64,000 nt of DNA from assembly GCA_002270565.1 (NCBI GenBank), contig NQMI01000176.1, positions 24,405-88,404 of the forward strand. The letters run 5' to 3'. The stretch is from Stenocarpella maydis (taxonomy: Eukaryota > Ascomycota > Sordariomycetes > Diaporthales > Diaporthaceae). A program made the translations under genes and the position numbers. The notes under the pieces are model-generated. The model saw nothing but the letters and a program-made list of their open reading frames with translations. It did not search any database and had not been told where the DNA came from. This document shows, in pieces, positions 33,088-45,400 of the stretch; within the stretch, counting starts at the first letter, position 1; every line of letters begins with the position of its first letter.

Positions 33088-34419
33088 TTACAATGCCGTG
33101 TTGGCCATGATGTTGCGAGTCTTCATCAGCCTGACCTTGCCAGGTTGTCCTGGGGGCAGGTTAGCACCAGCCGCGATCAGAGCATCAACGGCGGCGTTTC
33201 CAGTAGAGGCCTGCTTGCCAGCTCCTGCTGCCTGGCCCTGGTTCTGCGCCTGCTTGGCCTTCCCATTTCCAGCCTGCTCGTTGGCGTCCTCAGCGGCAGC
33301 CTCGCCTAGAAAGTTGTCAGCCATTGTGAAGCCGCCACCACAGGCTCTCGCATAACACCGCGCATTTCAGGGACGATTTACTTACCGGCGGCGGCGGCGG
33401 CGCCGCCTTCTCCTTTGGCCTTGCCCTGGTCCTTGCCCTTTCCCTTGCCCTCGGGGGCGATGGCAGCACAGCCAGCAGCAGCAGCAGCTTCGGCCGTAGC
33501 ATCGGTGGCGTTTTTGCCGTCCTGGGCCTTCTCTTCTCCGGTACCAGCCTCCTCTTCTTCGCCAGCAGCAGCCTCCTCTTCTTTGCCAGCAGCAGCCTCC
33601 TCTTCTTTGCCAGCAGCAGCCTCCTCTTCTTTGTCAGCAGCAGCCTCCTCTTCTTTGTCAGCAGCAGCCTCCTCTTCTTTGTCAGCAGCAGCCTCCTCTT
33701 CTGCGCCAGCACCGGCTTCCTCTTCTTTGCCAGCAGCAGCCTCCTCTTCTGCGCCAGCACCGGCTTCCTCTTCTTTGCCAGCACCAGCCTCCTCTTCTGC
33801 GCCGGAATCAGCCTTTTCTTTTCCGGAGCCAGACTCCTTCCCCTGAGCAGCTGGGATGTGTCAGTCAAGCTGACTCTCATCAGATGTGGATGAACGGCGA
33901 CCGTACCTTCAGGAATAGCAGTAGCATTGCCGGCGGCAGCTATTGAATGAACATGTCAGTGAGCTGTCCGCGTGGGATCAAGGCTGAGAGTTTTCCATAC
34001 CTCCAGCTCCAGCATCGTCTGTATATGTGGTTAGCTTGATGTCCATGTGAAGATCTGTTAGGATTTTGAAGCTTACTCTCTGCCTTGCCCTGGCCGCCAG
34101 CCGCGGCCTCACCCGCGCCGGCAGCTTCCTCGTTATCTTGGGCGTCTTCGCCCTGCTGCCGCCCGGCACCGGCGGCGTCGGCAGCGTTGTCGTTGTTTCC
34201 GGCTCCAGCTCCGGCGCCAGCTCCGGCTCCAAGCAGGCCCTGGAGAGCCGAGAGAAGGTCCCGGTCCTTCAGGGCATGTGCGTCATCGGGGAGGATGTCT
34301 CGGACCGCATGCTCGCCGCGGCGCATGTGTATGGAGCCGTAGTTGGCAGAGACGGCTGAGCTCATGACGAGAGCCGACAGGACGGCCTGCTGCCACGAAA
34401 CCTTTGCGTTGACGAGCAT
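33088..34419 (-). CDS. Secreted acidic Ala/Glu/Gly-rich repeat protein
   Basis: Exons 34419-34077, 34018-34001, 33939-33907, 33850-33386 and 33305-33088 join in frame to 358 aa. Residues 1-25 form a signal peptide (QQAVLSALVMSSAVSA), followed by a short KDRDLLSALQGLL helix, a GAGAGAGAG run and Ala/Gly/Glu-rich sequence. The centre is eleven copies of an 8-residue unit (consensus AAAGKEEE/AAADKEEE, variants AGAGAEEE). The C-terminal part is Lys/Gly then Gln/Ala-rich and ends GQPGKVRLMKTRNIMANTAL. Exons 2 and 3 are only 18 and 33 nt. No catalytic domain is seen. It could be a cell-wall, spore-surface or effector-like secreted protein; the function is unknown. The gene model is well supported by phase and by continuation of composition across every intron. 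Confidence 0.8.
33546..33809 (-). repeat. 11 x 24-nt in-frame tandem repeat
   Basis: Eleven successive 24-nt units, each encoding an (A/G)-rich tetrad followed by (K/A/E)EEE, with the motif CCTCTTCT recurring every 24 nt on the plus strand. Copy number is likely to vary between strains. Confidence 0.9.
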
Positions 34420-37400
34420 GGTGACTGTGTGGATTGGTTTGCGACGAAAGGCGGAAGTCTTAATCAAAAGATCGAGAGAAGTGAAGAAAGACGAAATTGG
34501 AATACAAGGAACGTCGTCTAGCCGGTAGACTGGGTAGGAATCACTAACAATCAAACCTATGGACTGAGGAGACTGATGATGGCGTGGGACACATCAATGA
34601 AGAAACTATGAGCCAGAATATCCTCTTGATATATCTTGACTATGGAAGCTCGAGCCACCCCCATCCGCATGGCTACCCTGACGGTGGTCACCAAGCTCGA
34701 GTGTGGTGTAGCTGCGCCACAAGCCTGCTACCGTGTGTCCCCGTTGGAAACGTTGTTACGGAAGGTAAAGCGAAACATGGCTAAGAACCGGGAGGTTGGC
34801 GATTTGCTAAACATCAACGGGATGATCAACGTTAGATGTTGATTAGGTTTGGATGCGCATCGGTGGGTGCGAGAAAGGGACCGGGGCGGGGGGGGGCGTG
34901 TAGCCGTGACTGGGCTCTCGAATAACAAGATTCTGGGATCAGTTGCTTGGTCCGAGTCGCTGTCTCGGATCACTGCTTCAGGATCTATTCTGCGCGGCTG
35001 AGGGAGAGGGCCATTGCCAATAAGATCCGCGGACGATCTCAAGAGAAAAATCCTGGGGGTGGCCTCGGGCAGCCAGAAGCGGCTCTGCGGAGCCCTCCGG
35101 GGCCTTGATTTAAGGTTAATCCAAGGGTGTCCCACCTCATTAGGCTTGGCCATCATGGTCAGCGCAGACCGGAATGCGCCAATGAGATGGACAGAGGCCT
35201 GCCAAGTCGAGGCCCAGACACGACTAGAGTCGGAGCCCATCTCGCTGGACCCGCCACGGTGGGTTGGGTGTGCCTGGAGGCTTGCTGGAGGCTCTGCACG
35301 ACGTTGTAGTGCTTGGCTCCAGGAAAGGAGGCGTGCATGTACGGCCTGGGCATCTGACATAACGGGGATGCCCAGCAGTTTCACGTCGCCCGTGCTGTCA
35401 CAGCAGCTTTCCAGGGCCTCTCCGCCCGTGGCTGATGGCAGCGCGTGCAGTCAAGCAAGCAGCTAACACGCCCTAGTGCATCTTTCAGACGATCTAGATA
35501 GTCTTGACATCTTGACACCCGACATCAGACGCCGTGCCTTTCGGGATGAACAAATCCGGTCTTCAGATTTCCATCCAGGCTTCTATTCCTGTCCACTTCA
35601 GCCTAGCACGAAATCCGGGGCAGCCTAGCCATATTTTCTTGTCGCTGCAAACATGGATCTGCAGATGCGCGTTGTTTTCCAGGCTTGCTCGGTAGCCTGT
35701 TTACGCCCGGTCTGCCCAGCACCGCGGTAACTTGGGGGCCAAGAGAGCCCGCCGTGCTTGCGATTCGCAGATCCGAACTGCGCCTAGAGTATCGCCAGGG
35801 CTGTGCCGGCTCTGCAGCCCTGCAGAGGCTATTTCGAGGCCGTCTCTCGAAACATACCCCAACAAGATGAACTAGAGGCTTACTTGAGTAGACAACAGAA
35901 TGAGAAGGAAGAAGCGGTGTCCAAGAATACAGAGTCTTGGAGCCGGCACATCTTTCCTCGACAATGCCAGAGCGCACGATCGCTCGGTGATCATCGTGTG
36001 TCGACCGCACACATGTGTGCGCAACATTAAATGTTGCGCTCTAACAGCGAAGTCTTTCTTGATGTCACGGTAGCCCAAACGTGTAATTCCTGGCATCACA
36101 TGATGATGGGTCCTCAGCGTACTCCAATGACACGAGGGTTCTCAAGACCCGGAACAAGCTGTGTTTCTAGGGTTGCCATGATGTCCGCCAATCCTCTGTC
36201 CTCTGACTCGGTCATATTCACCGAGAGCGCCACAACGACATCGAGAGACAGTATTTAGACCTTGAGGCCTTCTATCAGTTTGTGTTCATCACGTCAGCTG
36301 CGGTTGTGCTTAGAGATTGGCCGCCGGCCGCTGCATGCTGCATGGCAAACTGTGGCCGTCTGCAATGCTCGTCTTCAAGGCCCACCGAGAGCAACACTAG
36401 GACGTTCAACAACTTCCTTGCCTTTTCCTTGGCAATTTAGTGCAGCGATCGAGGCTTGATATCATGCGGGTGTGTGGCGAAGTCATTCCATTATGTCACT
36501 GGTTTCTGTTGATCCGTGATCACTCCCTCTGGGCATGTTTCGGCCTCTGCAGGCTTCTGGAATCCTTGCAGCCCCATCTCCCACCTTGGCACCAAATATC
36601 CCCTCCATATGGAGGTTGCACCTGTTGAAGATCGACAGCGCCTATCCAGCAGGGAGTGTTTGATCTGCTACCCTGCGTTGAAACCGTGGAACGAGGTGGC
36701 ATGGCTTCGACAAATTTGCCTCTCCTCGCATCTGGCCCCCTGAACCTCTGAAAGCTGGGCGTACACCCCCTCAGAGGTGAGGACGTTTAGTCTTGCCATA
36801 CGATCCTGGTACTCCTATTATCACCTCAATACAGCAAGTGATAACTCTCGCATCTTCGAAGCAGTTAAGATCCCAGATCCCTCTAGGCTCACCAGGCGGA
36901 ACTGTCAATTGTGGTAGCGGATACCAAAGGCTTACTAGGTTTAAGATGCATTCTCTCACAACACTTGTGGACATGGAAGTCAGGGCTCATAGTATCCCTT
37001 GTGGTATCATTCAAGGGAGCCGCATGTTTCATATAGACACTCGACGCTGTGAATCAAGTGAATGTCTCGGGGATTTGTGGGCCGAGAGTGTGTTGCTAAC
37101 ACCTACTAGTAAGTCTGAAATCTGAAATGAGGCTTTGGCTTTTGTATTGTAGGTGACTGCTAGGCGAATGGCGGGAATGATGAGATCGAAGTTTGCAAGT
37201 GTTCATAAAAGCCGGCAGCGTTGGTCTGTTGCTGCGGATATTCTAAAGTTATACAACAAAACATATCGCTGTGCGGATAACGATCTTTCCAGAGTCCAAG
37301 GGGTGCATGCATGGGAACACATGAGACTCACAAGCACCCTAGGAGCACCATGCAAGTCACCATGCCATATCTAGGGGCCAGACTCAGGGACGAAACCCCT

Positions 37401-39247
37401 GATAGATGGCCTCAGCAGCAACTTTCATGGTAACTCGAAGATGGCTGGAAAGGTCTTTGCATACGAGTTATCATGTGTGTGATGATCTCACGGGATGCTA
37501 TCATACATGAGAAAACCTTACAGTAGATCACCAACGGCAGATCATACTAGAGCGGATTCCTGGGTATGATTCTGTGATCCTGTGCTGCAAGGACGTAGCT
37601 CACAGGGAGGTGTCCCCCAGAAGGGTCTTATGCCACAAGAGGTTGTCGCGAGAGCATCCCAACACGATTTTGGCTACAGAAACAGTCCCAAAGGACACAA
37701 GCAACACGGCTCAATCATATCATACTCAGGTTGTTGGGATCCACTCTGCACCCCATCTGACTCTGAACCTCTGTCTAGATGTGCTCTTTGCCATATCCAC
37801 CTCTGAATAAAGGTGAATTTCCATGGAATCATGGAGGGGCTCAACCACCAACCCAACCACGAGCATAGTATGGTCGACAATAGTCAGTGATTTGAGTACC
37901 CTGGTAAGTAGCATATCATTTTGTCTGTCAGATCTGCTTTCAGCAATGCGCTTTGATCTCCTAGTCATCCATCGCATCCACTCAATCTTGTTAAAATCCC
38001 ATAAGATTTATACCCAAGAGATCTTTTAGTGCTTAAGATCTTTTAGAGCACCTGAATATATTAACTGATTTGTATATAATATAAGCACCTTATTCTTCTT
38101 TTAGGCTGAGGGAGTTTAATGTTAATTATTTAACTTATTATAATATTAACTGAGTATAATATATACTTTAACAATTCTATTAATACTTAATAATGCAATC
38201 ACCATCTGAGGAAATATTAAAATAAAAAAATTCAAAGGGGGGTTTTTTTTTAATAAAAAGAGGAATTAGGACCTGTACTTATGACAGAAGTGAAGTAGTA
38301 AGGGCTGGGTGTAAGGGCTGGGGAGCATGGGCCCCCTTATCGATAAACACCTCCTGCCCTATACCTGCAGCCTAGGTGTGCTTCTCAGCTGTTTCCTTCC
38401 TCTCTTTCTCCCTTAGGCTAGCATTCTCTGAAAATCTACATTATTTGGTGCAAATCTTGAGCCCTTGTGCCATAAAGCCCGACTGATATCTCAGGAGTCG
38501 GACAAGTGATATGTGGTAAGGAACAAGGCAGAGACATGTGCCCGCCCACGTGATGGTTGCCTGGAGCTTGAAGCTGTGAGGGCGACACCAGGCAGCCAGG
38601 ACGTCGCACGCCGATTCTAGAGCGATGGTGGGGAGGCTCTGCAGTGCCCCAAGGTAGCACCAAGTATCATCTACCGGCTTACAGCGCCCCGCCCACCGTT
38701 GCAGTTGGGGAACCTTCACGTCACGGCCCCATCTCACCCCTAAAGCTCTGAACCATCCGCTGCGCGACTCACACCGTCCCACACTGGCGCCTCACGGGGT
38801 TCACATACACACGCACATACACACAGAGCCGTCGCCCCCTAAGCCACTCCCGCCCGACGGGAGAGAAGGACTGGGAATTGGAAAGAGGCCTTTGCACAAC
38901 TGTCACGTCAACAGTGCCTCGTTATTTTATTTTATTTTCCCGAGACACAGCTGCATGCTCCCTGCTGCCCTGTCGTAACCCGGCCCCGCTGTGCTGGCCA
39001 GAGCAACGGCGCACGGCATCCTGGCAGGCGGGAGCCGCTCGCCCGTCTGCCTGTCCGCCCTGATCTATCACGCCGCTGCTCGCCCTCGCCCTCACTCGCC
39101 CACCCCCACTTACCCAACCCTTTCCCACCACCACCACCACCAGCAGCAGCAGCAGCAGCTACAAACCAATACATACATACACGCAGACGGGGCCAGCCTC
39201 AACACGGGCCCGCGGCCGCATCCCACGCGCCCGCCCGCCTACCAGCC
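34420..39247. other. 4.8-kb gene-poor stretch with an AT-rich block
   Basis: No supported gene. A 218-codon minus frame at 34728-35384 has no recognisable feature. 37985-38260 is strongly AT-rich, as in the other relic-like blocks. 39120-39163 is a CAC/CAG microsatellite just upstream of the next gene, probably in its 5' UTR. Confidence 0.4.
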
Positions 39248-40087
39248 ATGAGGCGTGACACAGAAATCGATGATGAGACGACGGCATCTGAGGTAAGCGA
39301 GCCGGAACAGGCCACCCGTCGCACCGCCACCTCATCAGCAGCTTGCACCACCGAGGGCACGGCGGGGCTCTCGAGGGGCGGGAGCAGCAGCCCCACGGCC
39401 TCGTCCTCCCCGGGGCCCAGCGTCTCGGCAGACAAGGCCGGTCAGCAGAAGGAGGAGGACGAGGGGACTAAGGCAGCCGCGGACTACGACGGCGACGCGA
39501 GGGGATCCCCGTCCCCCACGCCCTCCTTGGAACTCTCTCCTCGCCCATCCAAGGCGGCGGCGCCCAGGTCAGCATCCGCCAGAAACGCCGCCGGCACATG
39601 CGACGCAGCTAAAGGATCTGGATCCGCGTCTCCCACGCCATCCCCATCACCGCCACCATCACCCACGCCATCAGCCTCACCGTCCCCATCCCCATCACCC
39701 TCTCCCTCTCCCTCTCCCTCTCCCTCACCAGAGCCCGAGGATGGCGACGCCCCTTTGAGGAGGAGGAACAAGAAGAAGAAGAAGAAGAAGACAGCAAAGG
39801 CAGGGGCGGCGACTAGGGCGTCATCGTCGCCTCAGCCTGAGTCGGACGGCAGCGGCCAGCACCACGCCTCCAAGAGGGGCAGGCTGGGAGGCCTCAAGGG
39901 GACGAAGAAGGCGATGAGAGAAGACGGGGGTTCCACAGAGCTCAGCGGGCGTGGCGGAAAGCCAGAGGCCGTCGAGGTCAAGATCGAGACCGCGGGGGAG
40001 AGGGCTGCTCGGAGACGCGCAGAGCTGGCGAGAGAGCTGGAGGCCAAGGCAGCAAAGGGGCCGGCCAAGAAGAAGCGTAAATTCTGA
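39248..40087 (+). CDS. Disordered Ser/Pro-rich protein with C-terminal nuclear localisation signal
   Basis: An uninterrupted 279-codon ATG frame. The protein is low-complexity throughout: an acidic/Ser-rich N-terminus (MRRDTEIDDETTASEVSEPE), a long (SP)n tract at about residues 126-161, a polylysine run (RRRNKKKKKKKTAK) at about 171-184, and a helical basic end (GERAARRRAELARELEAKAAK) closing in PAKKKRKF, which fits a monopartite nuclear localisation signal. Codon bias and the absence of stops in a GC-rich setting support translation. I see no folded domain. It could be a small nuclear/nucleolar or chromatin-associated protein. The start is the first ATG after a repeat-rich 5' region. Confidence 0.6.
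   Translation: MRRDTEIDDETTASEVSEPEQATRRTATSSAACTTEGTAGLSRGGSSSPTASSSPGPSVSADKAGQQKEEDEGTKAAADYDGDARGSPSPTPSLELSPRPSKAAAPRSASARNAAGTCDAAKGSGSASPTPSPSPPPSPTPSASPSPSPSPSPSPSPSPSPEPEDGDAPLRRRNKKKKKKKTAKAGAATRASSSPQPESDGSGQHHASKRGRLGGLKGTKKAMREDGGSTELSGRGGKPEAVEVKIETAGERAARRRAELARELEAKAAKGPAKKKRKF
39640..39790 (+). repeat. Coding microsatellites (CCCTCT-type Ser-Pro and AAG polylysine)
   Basis: Tandem ccctct/ccatca hexamers encode alternating Ser-Pro and are followed by an AAG run encoding lysines. Both are in frame with multiples of three, so length changes would keep the frame. Confidence 0.8.
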
Positions 40088-40218
40088 AATCCAGCCTGTC
40101 ACAACAAGAGGGGCCGGACAGAAAGATTCCCGCACATGGTTTGTATTTACAAGCTATCAGCTCTAACTTCCAAGATATATCCGAGAAAATTGCCCCCAGC
40201 AGGCCGTGGCTCGCCAGT

Positions 40219-42408
40219 CTAGAGCATCTCCTCACAGGTGACATCCAGCTTGCTCTCGTCGACGTTGAGACAAGATGCCTCGTCACCCCCAGCGGGACTG
40301 ACCACGTCGATGTTCTCGGCATATATGTTGCCACAAACCTCCTTGCTCGAACAGGCGAAGAGGCCGATGTCGGGCGAGTACTTGTTGCTTGTCTTGCCCT
40401 TGAAGTTGCGGAAGTAGATGTTCTCGATAGTGAGGGGCGACGGATACTCCAGGCACAGGGTGAGGTTCTTCTGGCCATAGCACTGGGTGATCTCAATTGC
40501 GTAGTCGACATTGTCGATTTCCATGCCGTCGTATGTGATGTTGTCTACGCGGCCGCTGCCGCCGCCTCCCTGCAAGTCACCAGACAAGGCCGAGGCCAAA
40601 TTGGGCCAGACCTTGATGCGGGCACCGTCCGAGGCATTGTGCATTGAGATGTTGGTCACATAGACGTTCTCGACAATGTCAAACTCGCCCTTGTACTGAC
40701 CCAGGGAGCCGACACTAATTCCGTGCGAGCCGTTGCACCAGAGCGACTCCACAAGTATGTTGGTCGAGTTGGGCTTGAAGGAGACGCAGTCTGATGAGGG
40801 TGTCAGCCGTATCTCTCTTTCCCGACGTGCGCCTCGTGGTGACGTCGAATAGTAGGCCCCCGGCCTTCAGGGGGCCCGGAGGGAACCGGACAGATTGGGT
40901 AGAGGCGTAACGGGTGCTACGGGCGTGGCGTGTTACAGGTGGGAGGGAGGTCAAGGAGCAGACATACCATCACCGTTGTTGATCACAGAGTTCATGATTG
41001 TGATGTCAGATGACCGGTACGTGTCCCAGCCATCCGTGTTCTTTGCCGGGTTTGAGCTGGAAGAATATCCGGAGATGTCAAAGTGGTTGAACACAACATT
41101 GGTAGAGTTGGCGACGAATGCATAGTACTGTGGCGAGTATCTCAGCACGAGATCGCTCAAGATACTGTTGTGGAGACCATCGATCCCGATCCTAAATTAG
41201 ACGCGATCTGTCAGCCTCGCATGATCTGTGTCAGTCTCGAATAGGTAGGCGGGCAACTCACAGGACTGGGCGCAATATGTACTGGTCCTTAGCGTAGAGA
41301 TCGTACCAAGTCTGGCCGTTGCCGTCGACTGTACCTCCTGTGGGACGAGTCAGCTTTACCGCATGCATAAAGACAATATTGTGGGACAGCAGCATCATAT
41401 GAAGCCGTATATGCGAGACGTAGGACGAGGCAGCCACGGCGAGGTGGGATCGGGGGATAAGTGATGTGCATGTGTAGTGAATGAGTGAATGCATCGCCCC
41501 TTCGCCCGGCTTCCGTGAGGTGGAAGGAGATGAGCCCGGCTTCGTGCGATCGAGCTGTACGGGCGAGACCATGGGGCTGGCTGCCCGCGGTATTTCCGCG
41601 GTTCCCTTGTATTGCTACAACGCGGGCGGGATGTGGCGAAGTAGAGTAACATGGCAGTACAGCAGGCTGTTCGCGCACCAGCCCTCATCACGCCGTGGCT
41701 ACGGCCGAAAGCTATTTCGTGTGCCCCAAGACGCCTGACCGGGACAAAGTCGACGAGGACAAGGGGTCGTGCGATGTATAACAAGGATAAGCACACACCT
41801 CCGTAGATGAAAACGTCATCTCCACCAAGCTTGAAGAAGGTGGTGACGTTTTGGAAGCCAAACTTGAAGCCGTTTGCTTGCCAGTAGTTGGTGTCGCTAG
41901 TAAACTTGATCTTGCCCCGGATATCTATTGGTGTCGCGCGTCAGCGGCTGGTCCCGTCTCATGCATGGCTGTTGCAAGCGTGCTGCCTCGCAGCAGTGCC
42001 TTGGAACAATGACAGCAGGTACGCGCCGACCCAGTTGGGCAATGCTGCACATGCATGCGGACGTGGGAGGCGTAGCTCTTGCGAGTCTGAGCCCTGCAGT
42101 GCAAGATGGTCGGACTCACCGATATCAATGGATTTGAGGAAGGTCCAGTCCATGGCGGTGCCGATGGTGTATGTAGCGTTCTCGCTGAACACTACATGAC
42201 CGCCATTGTTGCAGTCGTTAAAGGCAGACAAGATGTGGTTAGAATCGTCGGAGCCATCGCCGTTTGTCTGGACGACACACTGCCTTGTCCTGACTGGCGG
42301 GTTTGGAACTGGCAGCCTGGGCTGAGCTGGAGAGGCGACAACCTTGGGGCGCGCAGCCGCAACTCCAGCCACCGAGGCCAGCAAGACCGTGCAAACTGAG
42401 GACTTCAT
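40219..42408 (-). CDS. GH28 exopolygalacturonase
   Basis: Exons 42408-42120, 41924-41799, 41337-41262, 41191-40968 and 40790-40219 join in frame to 428 aa. A signal peptide ([17 protein letters not shown]) starts the protein. GH28 hallmarks are NTDGWD at 215-220, the Asp pair 238-239 followed by Cys (its codon split by the last intron), [11 protein letters not shown] with His261, and RIKVW with 296-RIK-298. This set gives the three catalytic Asp, the His and the substrate-binding Arg-Lys. [15 protein letters not shown] early on and the NTDGWD variant favour the exo-acting polygalacturonase subgroup. The enzyme would be secreted and release galacturonate from pectin chain ends. Many N-glycosylation sequons are present. 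The second intron (461 nt) is long for a fungus. It is convergent with the gene ending at 40087. Confidence 0.93.
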
Positions 42409-45400
42409 GATGGTTCCGGGGCTCCTGGGATCGATGTGTAACTACAACAGCGACTGACACCTCTGCGCAAACCTGGGCCAAGGATGTAGACTAATTGGTC
42501 AGCTGATATTCACGGATCAAGGATACATCTGTAAGCAGACTGCATGCTCACTTACCAGGTACGACTGGGTATACTCTTGGGGATTGACGGGCGAACGAGT
42601 CCTCGAGGCACGAGGACGTCTTGTATCCACAGCCGACGGACTGATTATCCCTTCAGTCGACACGCAAAAACATGTCTGGCGGTAATCATTCAAGCCTTTT
42701 GCGCATGTGTTCCTTCCTGGTGGGCTTCGCGTGAAGTGTATGCTGGCAGGGGCTGGTCCCCCAATTTCCGAAGACCTTCCCAGGGTGGAGAAGGCAGGAT
42801 TCAGGGGGCTATGGAGGCACGCGAGGGTCCAGAGGGTCGGTGAGCATCACCAGACTCTAGACTTCATGACTCTGTCTGGATGTCGGCGAAAATGGCCTGA
42901 ATTGAACTGTTTTGCCGACATGATGATGCGTCGTCACTGGGCGCAGGACCAGCGCCAAAGTTGGGCTCACTTAGTAAACGTGTCGAGCAATCACCTCGGG
43001 GGAGAGAATCCCCAGATCTGAAGGGCGGGAGGGGGGGGGGGCGTAAATCCGGGGAAGGGCAGCCAGGATGGAGAGCGAGATCACTAACAGCTGAGCAGCA
43101 GGCAGTCCTAGGCCGTGGATGTTAAGCCAGCGGCTACTGTACCGAGTGTTATTGGTGGAATTGCTGCTGTATTTCCTCCGCCTATGCCCAGGCTAGCCTT
43201 GAGCTTCACGCCAGCCTCTATCCCGCTTTGGCTCAGCTGCCCTCTAGCCTCCTATCTGTCTTCACTCTCCCCCTTCCAGCGCTACTTGTCTGCTTGTATA
43301 CTTCAAACGGGCGAAACGGACGAGTTCCTTCTCAAGTCTTTGCACCCAACACAGTTATACTATTTTCCTCATGTGTCGCCAAGTCGGGAAGCAAGACTTT
43401 TTGGAGTCTGCACATCCTGTCATGGCATCTGACTGACGTTTATTAGGCATGCTCGCCACCACCACCACCACCATGGCTGCCTCGGCGCCAAGTCAGACCT
43501 TTACTCTTGACCATACTACCTAGGTATTGGTGTCAAGAGCTAATATGCATGCAGAAGCCCGTATAGGTGCATGCGCAGTCGCGGAGCTTCTTCTCCTGTG
43601 GGCCGACTAGAGCCCGATGCCCTCGACCAGTTGACTGGCCTCAAGTGGGGGCCAAAGTCCGTGCGCAGCGTATTTAGCGCAGCGGGTACTTTCCGCTGCT
43701 CTCGCAGAGCCTCACCGTTGACGCCGACCTCGCCCTTGGTTCCTCCACGTACGTTGCGAATGACCGCCACGCTCAATCATCACACAGGTCCGCCTACTCC
43801 TTGTATAGAATGACATTTTGATAATCACTATGGTCCTCACCCACTGTCCATATTATCTGCAGGAACTTGAGGTCCGATTTGCCCGCTTCCTCCTGCCGCG
43901 ATGCAGGACGAACCGAGTCTAGGCTGCCCAAGCCCATCACACGCAGCTCGCAAGCCCGCGCATGCGTCTCGTCACTCCGCGTCTGTCTCCCGCAAGGGTG
44001 ATATCTGCATCCACCCCTGCTGATGCGTGTTCCGGTGGTGCTAAAGATCCTCCAACTTAAAAGTCCATCGCATGCAACCAGCCATGGTCTATCGACATAG
44101 TACACAGTACAGGCTCGCAGGATGAGTCTCACGGCATCTTTTCCAGACTATTGACACACTGCAACTGGGAATGCACTCGTCTCGTCACATTACCGGCGTC
44201 ATGATCGACTTGTCTAGCCTGATTCTCGTCTCCATGCACCTCCTCGCTACCGGGAACCGATCCTCCTGAAGAAGCATTCCTGCATATGGTCATGCACGGG
44301 ACAAGAGTTGCCCATGAGGCCACCTGCACTCTGCAAGTCTCGATGCCACCCTCTGCAGACAAACAGATCGACCCCCCAGCCCCCGATTGCATTCTGCGGC
44401 CTCTGACCTAGCAGGGGTTAACGCGGCGAGAGTTTGTTTGACAGCTGACGTGGGTTGCCGCCTCGACATGCCGTCGTTGCGCTCGGGTGTATTGCCGCGC
44501 ATCCGCCCGACAACTACGGAATTCGTTCCAGACAGCGGTTGCGTGTTTCCGCCCCTGATTGACAATTGATAGCCGGTACTAAATCTAGCAGTCTCGGGCT
44601 TGGGAAACTGACGTACATAATGGCACAGGAGAAACCCATTGGCTGGGAAGAAAACAGATTTTCAGCTGTCAAGTCGGACCCGCAAAACCCCCTACTATGT
44701 CGCCCATGTGGGTTCCGTGCTGGAAATTAGCGTTTGTCTTAATGAGCAACCAAGTCTAGGATGAGCAAATCAGCAGGACTGACGGGCCAGCTAACCAGGT
44801 CCTTGGGCCCCTCGGCTATCTCGATTGCGCAGTGCAAGGAGGGCCTTGACCCCAAATCTCGGTCGATGAGACTGCCCATTCCTCTCGGCTCACGCGGCTC
44901 CTGAGTGCTCATTTCTGCATTTGGAGAACATGTAAAAGACGCATAGTGGTGCCTTGTGTTCCGAATGGCCAGGCTGGAGGCAAGGACTGCGCGTAGTCAC
45001 GCGCGCTCTACTGCAGCCGCATTGCTGCGTCCTACCTGCCTCGACATCTTCCGGCCTGACACCGTGATCCCAGGCTCTCAAGCATTTCTTCCTCAACGGC
45101 CTGCATCGCGCTGCGGGGTAAGTTGCGCCAGCATCCGGAGTCATACCTCACCCAAAATGTGATCATGCAACAACCAGAATTAGTGCATCAAAAGGACTGA
45201 CTCGGCAGCCAAGTAAAGCTGTCTGCGGGTGTCTGCCATTTTGAGGTTGCCGCAGGCCTCGTGGCCTCTAGCTTCGGCGTGACGCCCAAGGACATGTCGG
45301 CTTCACCTTGCACAGAACGTTACTCTGATTCTGCGTTCAATTCTTTCGGCCAGCATAAAATGATGCATCAGAAGCCCTAATATTGGCCGAGGATCGGTCG

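Noticed and set aside
34728..35384. 218-codon minus frame
   Set aside because: Long but low in secondary-structure-like pattern, with no motif and no clear promoter or intron signals.
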